NCBI GenBank assembly: GCA_002385265.1
Contig: DGDD01000049.1
Location: 1-5,141, forward strand
DNA length: 5,141 nucleotides
From: Chitinophagaceae bacterium UBA3961
GTDB lineage: Bacteria > Bacteroidota > Bacteroidia > Chitinophagales > Chitinophagaceae
Reading direction: 5' to 3'
Shown here: piece after piece, positions 1 through 5,141 of the stretch
Layout of the letters: every line of letters starts with the position of its first letter
How positions within the stretch are numbered: position 1 is the first letter of the stretch
The notes under the pieces: model-generated
What the model was told of the DNA's origin: nothing
The model's database searches: none
Seen by the model: the letters and a program-made list of their open reading frames with translations, nothing else
Program-made: the position numbers and the translations under genes

Positions 1-641
1 GAAATGAGTTTGAAAAACAATTGGCGATCGCAACCACAAGACAAGAAGAGCGTGATCGAATTTCTGCCGACATGCACGATGAGTTAGGGTCGGGAATGAC
101 CGCAATCCGTTTGATGAGTGAAATTATGCGTACCAAAATTAAGGATGATAAATTTCCTGAATTGGAACGCATCTCCAATGCATCGAATGACCTATTGGGA
201 AAAATGAACAGTATTATTTGGACCATGAAAAGTTCGAATGATAGTTTAGAAAGTCTGATTGCTTACGTACGTTCGCACACCCTTGAGTATTTCGACAATA
301 CAGAGATCAATTGCCGCGTGGCACTTCCCAATAGCATTCCAAATGTGGAGATGAGTGGAGAGAAAAGAAGAAACATCTTTTTGAGTATAAAAGAATCGCT
401 CAATAATATTCTGAAGCATGCACATGCTACAGAAGTATCCATGGGAATCGAGATCAATACCGACAAGAAGACTTTGGCCATTCGGGTTACCGATAATGGG
501 GTTGGAATTGATCAAGAGAAACTCAAACGATTTGGAAACGGATTAAGCAATATGAAAAGAAGAATGGAAATGGTTGAAGGAAGCTTAGAAGTAAATTCCA
601 GCGATCAAGGCACCACTATCTTGTTTGTCGCACCGTTTTAA
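1..641 (+). CDS. Sensor histidine kinase, LytS/NarX-like (HisKA_3 + HATPase), 5'-truncated by the window edge
   Basis: C-terminal catalytic half of a two-component sensor kinase that should autophosphorylate on histidine and pass the phosphate to a response regulator, usually of LuxR or LytR type. The reading frame is already open at the window edge (first full codon at 3-5, Asn-Glu-Phe-Glu-Lys-Gln), so the TTG at 21 is an internal Leu codon and not the start. The HisKA_3 dimerisation/phosphoacceptor motif RISADMHDELGSG places the phospho-His at 75-77. The stretch IIWTMKSSNDSLESLIAY is typical of Bacteroidota members of this family. The ATPase domain shows the N-box KESLNNILKHAHAT (390-431), the G1 box VTDNGVGID (486-512) and a GNGLSNM box (534-554), then ends normally. 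Sensor and membrane regions must lie upstream and cannot be judged. No response regulator lies downstream; the next gene is convergent. Family assignment is firm; the signal and partner are unknown. Confidence 0.93.
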   Translation, partial: NEFEKQLAIATTRQEERDRISADMHDELGSGMTAIRLMSEIMRTKIKDDKFPELERISNASNDLLGKMNSIIWTMKSSNDSLESLIAYVRSHTLEYFDNTEINCRVALPNSIPNVEMSGEKRRNIFLSIKESLNNILKHAHATEVSMGIEINTDKKTLAIRVTDNGVGIDQEKLKRFGNGLSNMKRRMEMVEGSLEVNSSDQGTTILFVAPF

Positions 642-1024
642 GACTTCCAGAACGCTTTTGCCATTAGCAACCAACCAACTATAAAAGCCACTCCTCCCAA
701 TGGAGTAATAATTCCAATTCCGCTCAAACCAACGGTATCGGTAGCTTTCAAAGCTGTGAGCGCGTAGAGTGATCCACTAAAAAGTAAGATTCCAATTTGA
801 AAAAAGAGTGCTGCTTGTAAAAGTGCTTTGGATGGAACTTGTGCATACACCACACCGATAATTAATAAAGCAAATACGTGGTAGAATTGATACTTTACAC
901 CTGTTTCAAAAGTTGTAACTGTTTCAGGAGGCACCAATTGCTTCAATCCATGCGCACCAAAAGCACCAAGCGCTACGGCAAGGGCACCAAGAATGGAGGC
1001 TGTAATCAGGGTTTTCTTATGCAT
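638..1024 (-). CDS. DUF423 family small integral membrane protein (YgdD/TMEM256-like)
   Basis: A 128-residue protein of almost entirely hydrophobic sequence with four predicted membrane helices, at about residues 5-25, 45-62, 68-92 and 103-125. Family hallmarks are visible: GAFGAHGLK (20-28) at the end of helix 1, YQFYH (45-49) at the start of helix 2, FSGSLYAL (82-89) and ITPLGGVAFIVGW (106-118). Length is normal for the family, and the first helix may be read as an uncleaved signal anchor. It would sit in the cytoplasmic membrane; the family has no established biochemical function. The ATG at 1022-1024 lies inside the end of aroK: the two genes share the 8 bases ATGCATAA in different frames, which favours translational coupling. 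No Shine-Dalgarno sequence precedes it. It is the last gene of the minus-strand run, and its stop overlaps that of the convergent kinase gene. Confidence 0.92.
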   Translation of the reverse strand: MHKKTLITASILGALAVALGAFGAHGLKQLVPPETVTTFETGVKYQFYHVFALLIIGVVYAQVPSKALLQAALFFQIGILLFSGSLYALTALKATDTVGLSGIGIITPLGGVAFIVGWLLMAKAFWKS

Positions 1025-1523
1025 GTACTATTTGTTCGATAAGTGATGCTGGAGTTGCTTTATCTTCTTCTACATGAACATGTGCTTGCTCATAATAGAT
1101 TCTTCTGTCGTTCATTTTCTTTAAGATGAATGAATGCAAGGCCTCATCGGACACTTCATTCAACAAAGGCCTTTTCTCTTTCTCTTTAACCAGCCTTTTC
1201 ACCAAGGCTTCTACAGCCGGATTGAGCCATACTACGGTTCCCGACTGTTTCATTAAATCAATATTCTTAAAGAAACAAGGAGTGCCACCACCGCAGGAAA
1301 GAATCATCTCAGGATGCTCTTGAATCATTGCATCCAAGGTTTCATGTTCTAATCTACGAAAATACTCCTCCCCCTTGGATTCAAAGATTTGAGCAATGGT
1401 TTGGTTTTCCTTTTCTTCAATCACTGAGTCTAAATCATAGAAGTTTATTTTCAACGCATCTTGTAGGATGCGTCCCCAATGGCTCTTACCACTGCCCATA
1501 AACCCAATTAGGAAAACTCTCAT
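1017..1523 (-). CDS. aroK: Shikimate kinase
   Basis: Cytoplasmic enzyme of the shikimate pathway that phosphorylates shikimate to shikimate 3-phosphate with ATP, a step in aromatic amino acid synthesis. The 168 residues are normal for a single-domain AroK. Key elements are all present: Walker A GFMGSGKS (7-14), the shikimate-binding Asp in FYDLD (D32), EEYFRRLE with the substrate Arg near R56/R57, the glycine motif CGGGTP (76-81), the lid motif KRPLL with R117, and the C-terminal R139-x3-Y143 corresponding to the shikimate-binding Arg before the adenine loop. The ATG at 1521-1523 puts the Walker A loop at the expected distance from the N-terminus. No Shine-Dalgarno sequence is visible. It lies 11 bases downstream of the acyl-CoA dehydrogenase gene and overlaps the DUF423 gene by 8 bases, so it is probably cotranscribed with both. 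Nothing suggests that it is inactive. Confidence 0.97.
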   Translation of the reverse strand: MRVFLIGFMGSGKSHWGRILQDALKINFYDLDSVIEEKENQTIAQIFESKGEEYFRRLEHETLDAMIQEHPEMILSCGGGTPCFFKNIDLMKQSGTVVWLNPAVEALVKRLVKEKEKRPLLNEVSDEALHSFILKKMNDRRIYYEQAHVHVEEDKATPASLIEQIVHA

Positions 1524-1534
1524 GTTTCGTTTCT

Positions 1535-2713
1535 TTATTTAAAAGCATTCAGCCCGGTAACATCCATACCTGTGATAAGCAGGTGAATGTCGTGGGTGCC
1601 TTCATATGTAATTACACTTTCTAAATTCATCATGTGGCGCATGATGCTGTACTCCCCGGTGATACCCATTCCTCCTAGCATTTGACGTGCATCACGGGCA
1701 ATTTGAGTGGCTATTTCACAACCGTTGCGCTTGGCCATACTCACTTGTTGAGGAGTAACGCGGTGTTCGTTCATAAGAACACCCATTCTCCAATTCAACA
1801 ATTGGGCTTTCGTGATTTCCGTTACCATTTCTGCCAATTTCTTTTGTTGAAGTTGGAATCCGGCTATGGGTCGATCGAATTGAACACGTTCTTTTGCGTA
1901 ACGCAAGGCTGTATCATAACAATCCATTGCTGCTCCTACCGTTCCCCAAGCAATTCCATAACGCGCTTTTGTTAAACAACCCAATGGACCTTTCAACCCT
2001 TTTACGTTGGGTAATATATTCTCTTTAGGAACTTTCACATTATCGAACACCAATTCACCGGTTGCACTCGCACGAAGGCTCCATTTACCATGTGTTGTAG
2101 GAGTTGAGAAGCCTTCCATACCACGTTCTACTATTAAACCTCTGATGTCACCGGCTTCGTCTCTAGCCCAAACTACTGCCACTTGTGCATAGGGAGCATT
2201 GCTGATCCACATTTTTGCACCGTTCAAAATTACATGATCTCCCGCGTCTTTTATATTGGTAAGCATACCGGCCGGGTTACTACCATGGTTGGGTTCGGTT
2301 AGTCCAAAACATCCAAGCCACTCGCCGCTCGCCAGTTTAGGTAAATACTTCATGCGTTGTTCCTCGCTGCCGTATTCATAAATCGGGAACATTACTAAAG
2401 AACCTTGAACGGAAGCCGTTGACCGAACGCCACTGTCTCCCCTTTCCAATTCCTGCATCATTAAACCATAGCTAATATAGTCGAGTCCACCTCCTCCGTA
2501 TTGCTCAGGAATAGTAGGACCAAAGCATCCCAACTCGCCCAATTGTTTTACAATATGCTGCGGGAATTCTGCCCTTTGCGCATAGTCTTCAATAATGGGA
2601 GAAATTTCCTTCTTAACATAAGCACGAACCGTATCCCGAATCATTTTATGCTCTTCGGTCAACAAATCATCTACGTTAAAATAGTCGGGCGACTGAAATA
2701 GATCCTGGGCCAT
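1535..2713 (-). CDS. Acyl-CoA dehydrogenase, glutaryl-CoA dehydrogenase type
   Basis: FAD-dependent acyl-CoA dehydrogenase, 392 residues. The closest fit is glutaryl-CoA dehydrogenase, which oxidises and decarboxylates glutaryl-CoA to crotonyl-CoA in lysine/tryptophan degradation. Visible elements are GLTEPNHGSNP (about 137-147, FAD/substrate region), KWSLRASATGEL, ARYGIAWG, the flavin-site DARQMLGGMGI and TYEGTHDIH with the catalytic base Glu371 (codon at 1601-1603). Residues linked to glutaryl-CoA specificity in the human enzyme also appear: ELER (Glu90) and RSTAS (Arg97, Ser101), matching human Glu87, Arg94 and Ser98. I chose the ATG at 2711-2713 (MAQDLFQSP); a TTG two codons upstream is possible but unneeded. 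The electron acceptor would be ETF, not encoded here. It heads the minus-strand run with aroK. Substrate is inferred from these residues; a related short-chain acyl-CoA remains possible. Confidence 0.94.
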   Translation of the reverse strand: MAQDLFQSPDYFNVDDLLTEEHKMIRDTVRAYVKKEISPIIEDYAQRAEFPQHIVKQLGELGCFGPTIPEQYGGGGLDYISYGLMMQELERGDSGVRSTASVQGSLVMFPIYEYGSEEQRMKYLPKLASGEWLGCFGLTEPNHGSNPAGMLTNIKDAGDHVILNGAKMWISNAPYAQVAVVWARDEAGDIRGLIVERGMEGFSTPTTHGKWSLRASATGELVFDNVKVPKENILPNVKGLKGPLGCLTKARYGIAWGTVGAAMDCYDTALRYAKERVQFDRPIAGFQLQQKKLAEMVTEITKAQLLNWRMGVLMNEHRVTPQQVSMAKRNGCEIATQIARDARQMLGGMGITGEYSIMRHMMNLESVITYEGTHDIHLLITGMDVTGLNAFK

Positions 2714-2890
2714 AAACAAGCAATTTTTTATAAAGATACGTCTGAAAAAGCAAAAAGTAAATGAAAACCTAACAATTGGAAGTCTGTGTAACGTGTTGGT
2801 TTTAGTGGTTTTAAAAAAATATAAAGGATTCGTGCAACATTGATTCCAAGGTGGTGTACTTATATTTGAACTTGATTAAAAACACCCAAT
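2714..2890. promoter_or_regulatory. Divergent intergenic region between the acyl-CoA dehydrogenase and sigma factor genes
   Basis: This 177-base AT-rich spacer must hold promoters for both divergent transcription units. The plus-strand promoter is clear and listed separately. For the minus strand I see only weak -7-like matches, TATCTTTA at 2731-2738 and TACTTTTT at 2752-2759. Each departs from TAnnTTTG at its last base and neither has a TTG at the usual distance, so the minus-strand promoter is unresolved. A GATTC direct repeat at 2827-2831 and 2842-2846 flanks or touches the plus-strand -33 element, but it is too short to call an operator. No ORF or RNA gene is evident. Confidence 0.6.
2840..2868 (+). 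promoter_or_regulatory. Bacteroidota-type promoter (-33 TTG, -7 TAnnTTTG) for the sigma factor operon
   Basis: TTG at 2840-2842 and TATATTTG at 2861-2868 are separated by 18 bases. This matches exactly the consensus known for primary-sigma promoters in Bacteroidota. Transcription would start at about 2873-2876, giving a leader of only some 15 bases before the TTG start codon at 2891. It therefore predicts housekeeping-sigma expression of the operon; it does not look like an ECF autoregulatory promoter. The transcription start is inferred from spacing. Confidence 0.75.
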
Positions 2891-3448
2891 TTGGAGCTGA
2901 CTGCCACCATAGCCCGGGATGAACTAGTAGAGCGTTGTAAATCGGGGCATGCACCGAGTTACGAGACCCTTTACCAGAAGTACGCAAAAGCCATGTACAA
3001 TACCAGTCTTCGGATTGTTAATAATTCCGACGACGCTGAAGATGTGCTGCAAGAAGCTTTTGTAGATGCATTCCGAAGTTTACACGATTTCAATTACCGC
3101 TCCACTTTTGGAGCTTGGTTGAAGAGGATCGTTATCAATAAATCGATCAATGTACTCCGCAAGCGTCGGGTTCAGTTGGTAGAAGTGACCGAATTTCATG
3201 AGGATGCAGTTGCAGAGCCAGAACCTGTTAATGAAACAGAACAAGCCTGGCAAGTTGCGCAAGTAAAAAGAGCGATTGAAAAGCTACCCGATGGGTACAG
3301 AACAGTGGTAACCTTGTATTTACTGGAGGGCTACGATCATGAGGAAATAGCAGAAATATTGGGTATCACACACAATACCGTACGAACTCAATATGTACGG
3401 GGTAAACAGAAGTTATTAACGATCATAAAAGAAGGAGGCGTATTATGA
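2891..3448 (+). CDS. RNA polymerase sigma factor, sigma-70/ECF-like (region 2 + region 4)
   Basis: A 185-residue two-domain sigma factor that would direct RNA polymerase to a small regulon. Region 2 spans about 12-93, with the core-binding helix DAEDVLQEAFVDAF (48-61) and the -10-recognition helix FGAWLKRIVINKSINVLRK (73-91). An acidic linker (about 94-122) follows, then region 4 (about 128-177) with IEKLPDGYR and the helix-turn-helix YDHEEIAEILGITHNTVR (148-165). Start: a stop codon lies in frame at 2873-2875, no ATG occurs in frame before Met35 inside region 2, and the TTG at 2891 is the only start in front of the domain, just downstream of the predicted promoter. No Shine-Dalgarno sequence is seen there. 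The stop overlaps the next gene by 4 bases (ATGA), so it is coupled to a putative anti-sigma regulator. Its target promoters cannot be read from this window. Confidence 0.93.
   Translation: MELTATIARDELVERCKSGHAPSYETLYQKYAKAMYNTSLRIVNNSDDAEDVLQEAFVDAFRSLHDFNYRSTFGAWLKRIVINKSINVLRKRRVQLVEVTEFHEDAVAEPEPVNETEQAWQVAQVKRAIEKLPDGYRTVVTLYLLEGYDHEEIAEILGITHNTVRTQYVRGKQKLLTIIKEGGVL
3432..3438 (+). promoter_or_regulatory. Strong Shine-Dalgarno sequence for the putative anti-sigma gene
   Basis: AAGGAGG lies inside the last codons of the sigma gene, six bases before the ATG at 3445. It is the only strong Shine-Dalgarno match I see before any start in the window. With the ATGA stop/start overlap it should couple translation of the membrane regulator to that of the sigma factor. 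Confidence 0.75.
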
Positions 3449-4032
3449 GTACTCGTTTGGACGATTTTATTAGTAACCACAGAGATGATTTTGATTCAGA
3501 GGTTCCGGGATCAGAAGTGTGGAATAAAATTGCACAGCGCGTGGTGCCGGCAAAAAAATCCGCAAAAGTGTTCAGTTTCTCTGCATGGAAAATCAGTGCT
3601 GCGGCCGCAGTATTGGTGATAATGGGAATGCTAGCTGCCCGTTATTTCATCCCGGAAACAAACACCCATTCAATGGCACAGGTTGAAAAATCTGTTGATA
3701 CAGTAGGCTTGAATGAGATCAATCCGGCCTATGCACAACAGGTGTATCAATTTACAAAACTGGTGGAACTAAAACAGGAAGAACTGAAGTCTTTCGAAAA
3801 AGAACAACCGGAATTGTATAAACAATTTGTTTCAGACATTCATCAGCTCGACAGTAACTACCATGTTTTGAAATTAGAGTTGCCGGCCAACCCTAATAGG
3901 GAACAACTTCTGGAAGCGATGTTACAAAACTTGAAAATGCAAATGGATTTGATCAATCGTCAATTGTTGATCATCGATCAAATCAAATCATCAAAAAATT
4001 CAAATCATGAATCGAATTCAAAAAATCTATAG
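3445..4032 (+). CDS. Single-pass membrane protein, putative anti-sigma regulator of the upstream sigma factor
   Basis: A 195-residue protein; I recognise its layout but cannot give a family name with certainty. The N-terminus (1-46) is soluble and carries a short acidic-aromatic motif (DDFISNHRDDFDSEVP, then EVWNKI) of a kind common in proteins next to Bacteroidota sigma genes. One membrane helix spans about 47-69, with basic residues (KKSAK, 37-41) before it, giving N-in/C-out topology. The periplasmic part (about 70-195) is mostly charged and helix-forming, with likely coiled coils near 93-140 and 150-182, and ends in a Ser/Asn-rich tail. There is no cysteine anywhere, so the zinc-binding HxxxCxxC anti-sigma motif is absent. 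The anti-sigma role rests on position (4-base overlap, shared promoter), topology and a short cytoplasmic domain. Alternatives are an envelope-stress sensor or a scaffold for the next gene product. Confidence 0.75.
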   Translation: MSTRLDDFISNHRDDFDSEVPGSEVWNKIAQRVVPAKKSAKVFSFSAWKISAAAAVLVIMGMLAARYFIPETNTHSMAQVEKSVDTVGLNEINPAYAQQVYQFTKLVELKQEELKSFEKEQPELYKQFVSDIHQLDSNYHVLKLELPANPNREQLLEAMLQNLKMQMDLINRQLLIIDQIKSSKNSNHESNSKNL

Positions 4033-4990
4033 CACTTTATTTCTTGTATGCCTTCAAATTTCCGCATTCGCAGGAACAGGAGGCGATACAGATCCTTGGG
4101 TTGAAAAAACAAAAACCTATTCTAAGTCTTACACACTTTCCGGCTCTGATGCCGTTTCCATTTCCAACCAATTTGGCGATATCAAATATGTGAACTGGGA
4201 TAAATCGGAAGTGAAAGTTGATGTAACAATGGTAGGAAAAGCAAAAACCGAAGATGTAGCGGAAGAATTACTGGATCGTTTAAGCATTGAAGACGGCAAA
4301 TCGGGTTCCACTGTGAATTTCAAAACGAAAATGAAAGACAGTTGGGGCAAAGGTTCTCGCTACAACAATACCAGCTTTAGCATTAATTATGTGGTATATA
4401 TTCCATCTACGGCTACGTTGAACTCTACCAATCAATTCGGAAAAACATTCATTGGTGACTATAAAGGTGCTATTAGCATCGAGCAAAAGTTTGGAGTGTT
4501 AACAGCCGGAAAACTTTCAAATGTAAAATCCATTGAAATTGAATTCAGCGGAGGAAGTAGCATTGAAAGTATCAATGGCGGTACCGTATCCATCAAATTT
4601 TCCAAAACATTGATCTCTAAAGTGGAAGGTACAGTGAAGATGAATCTTGAGCACAATGGCTCAATTAAATTGGGTTTAGATAACGCATTGAAATCACTTA
4701 CCATTAAAAATAATTTCAACGAATTGTTACTGGATGTTTCAAAAGATTTTTCGGCCAATTGCTCTTTCCATACAAACTTCTCAGAATTGAAAAACAAGAC
4801 CGGTTTCGATATTGATGAAGACAAAGAAGATAACGACAGAAGAGGGCCTAAATTTGACCACGACTATAATGGCAAATGTGGAAATGGAGGCGCCACTTTA
4901 AAAGTAAACTCTGAATTTGGAGATGTTATAATGGGACATCAATTGAATTTCAATTTGAACGAAGGGAAGAAGAAAGAAAGAGAAATTTAA
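4007..4990 (+). CDS. Exported beta-repeat protein, DUF4097/adhesin-like
   Basis: A 327-residue secreted protein of unknown function. A signal peptide covers residues 1-22 (basic NRIQK, hydrophobic TLFLVCLQI, cleavage after AFA). No lipobox or membrane helix is seen, so it should be free in the periplasm or outside. After a region at about 30-135 with SNQFGDIKYVNW (53-64) comes a beta-strand repeat. Phe, or once His, followed by Gly/Ser/Asn recurs at 144, 162, 180, 198 and 216 (exactly 18 residues apart), then 237 and 258 (21 apart), with a last SEFGDVIMG at 302-310. This suggests a right-handed beta-solenoid as in DUF4097 proteins. An acidic, Asp-rich insert (268-287) lies between two cysteines (C252, C291). 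The C-terminus is charged (KKKERE). The ATG at 4007 lies 26 bases inside the upstream gene and has no Shine-Dalgarno sequence, suggesting coupled translation. A role in the sigma/membrane-regulator pathway is inferred from the operon. Confidence 0.88.
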   Translation: MNRIQKIYSTLFLVCLQISAFAGTGGDTDPWVEKTKTYSKSYTLSGSDAVSISNQFGDIKYVNWDKSEVKVDVTMVGKAKTEDVAEELLDRLSIEDGKSGSTVNFKTKMKDSWGKGSRYNNTSFSINYVVYIPSTATLNSTNQFGKTFIGDYKGAISIEQKFGVLTAGKLSNVKSIEIEFSGGSSIESINGGTVSIKFSKTLISKVEGTVKMNLEHNGSIKLGLDNALKSLTIKNNFNELLLDVSKDFSANCSFHTNFSELKNKTGFDIDEDKEDNDRRGPKFDHDYNGKCGNGGATLKVNSEFGDVIMGHQLNFNLNEGKKKEREI

Positions 4991-5016
4991 ACAAGGATAA
5001 CTGAAAAGAAGCAGTC

Positions 5017-5042
5017 AGCTGAGTCTTAACAATGCCTCAGCT
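5017..5042 (+). other. Hairpin in the 3' untranslated region of the sigma operon, with competing pairings
   Basis: AGCTGAG (5017-5023) and CTCAGCT (5036-5042) form a perfect 7-base-pair stem with a 12-base loop, followed by TCCTTTT. This could be a weak first terminator or an mRNA 3' stabiliser. Its right arm overlaps CCTCAG (5035-5040), which could instead pair with CTGAGG at 5058-5063. Whether the structure has any function is uncertain. Confidence 0.45.
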
Positions 5043-5088
5043 TCCTTTTAAAAAGAACTGAGGTCTATTAAAGAGACTCACAAATTCG

Positions 5089-5114
5089 GCCCCGTCTTCT
5101 GGCGGGGCTTTTTT
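5089..5114 (+). terminator. Rho-independent terminator of the sigma factor operon
   Basis: GCCCCG (5089-5094) and CGGGGC (5103-5108) make a perfect 6-base-pair GC stem with an 8-base loop, followed directly by six T residues (5109-5114). The T-tract lies only on the plus-strand side, so it ends transcription coming from the 2891-4990 genes, about 100 bases after the last stop codon. The remaining 27 bases of the window hold nothing I can identify. Confidence 0.9.
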
Positions 5115-5141
5115 GTAAAACGAATGTTAACGGGCATTTTC

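Noticed and set aside
21..23. TTG as the start codon of the histidine kinase gene
   Set aside because: The same frame is open to the window edge and codes NEFEKQ just before it; the phosphoacceptor motif would be only about 19 residues from such a start with no sensor region. The gene is truncated by the window.
2717..2719. TTG as the start of the acyl-CoA dehydrogenase
   Set aside because: An ATG in the same frame lies two codons downstream and gives a normal N-terminus; nothing supports the rarer start.
2794..2839. TGTTG (2794-2798) and CAACA (2835-2839) as an operator-like inverted repeat
   Set aside because: Only five bases per arm with a 36-base spacer in AT-rich DNA; expected by chance.
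4049..4051. Lipoprotein cysteine (C15) in the signal peptide of the 4007-4990 product
   Set aside because: The residues before it (L-F-L-V) do not fit a lipobox, whose -1 position should be Gly, Ala or Ser; the hydrophobic core continues past it to a clear AFA signal peptidase I site.
4459..4824. Minus-strand ORF of 121 codons inside the solenoid gene
   Set aside because: It lies wholly within a convincing coding gene with a signal peptide and repeat structure; its translation shows no recognisable domain and looks like an antisense shadow. The same holds for the other antisense ORFs at 246-515, 1682-1975 and 2501-2701.
5016..5021. CAGCTG palindrome as a protein-binding site
   Set aside because: A six-base palindrome in a 3' untranslated region next to a hairpin; it is better explained as part of the stem 5017-5042 or by chance.

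Overview
The window looks like chromosomal DNA of a member of the Bacteroidota. Protein styles fit this (a LytS/HisKA_3-type kinase, a small sigma factor followed by a one-pass membrane protein and a DUF4097-like secreted protein). So does an exact Bacteroidota-type promoter (TTG, 18 bases, TAnnTTTG) upstream of the sigma gene, and so does the lack of Shine-Dalgarno sequences at most starts. Base composition is moderately AT-rich. I see no mobile element, tRNA, rRNA or CRISPR array, and no gene-free stretch longer than about 300 bases.

There are three blocks. (1) Positions 1-641, plus strand: the C-terminal part of a sensor histidine kinase whose N-terminus lies outside the window. It converges on the next block with the two stop codons overlapping. 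(2) Positions 638-2713, minus strand: a compact run transcribed as acyl-CoA dehydrogenase (glutaryl-CoA dehydrogenase type), then shikimate kinase (aroK), then a DUF423 small membrane protein. The gaps are 11 bases and then an 8-base overlap, so an operon is likely although the three functions are not obviously related. (3) Positions 2840-5114, plus strand, divergent from block 2: promoter, ECF-like sigma factor, a cysteine-free single-pass membrane protein that is probably the cognate regulator, and an exported beta-repeat protein of DUF4097 type. The genes overlap by 4 and 26 bases, and an intrinsic terminator closes the block at 5089-5114.

Block 3 reads as a cell-envelope signalling module. 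The cytoplasmic N-terminus of the membrane protein would hold or release the sigma factor, its periplasmic helical domain would sense a signal, and the exported solenoid-like protein would be a sensor partner or an output. This is inferred from gene order and topology; no partner or signal can be read from the DNA. The most unusual structure I found is an 18-residue periodicity (later 21) in the exported protein. I did not find a clearly unprecedented system: each gene belongs to a recognisable type, although the sigma/membrane protein/solenoid module is poorly characterised.
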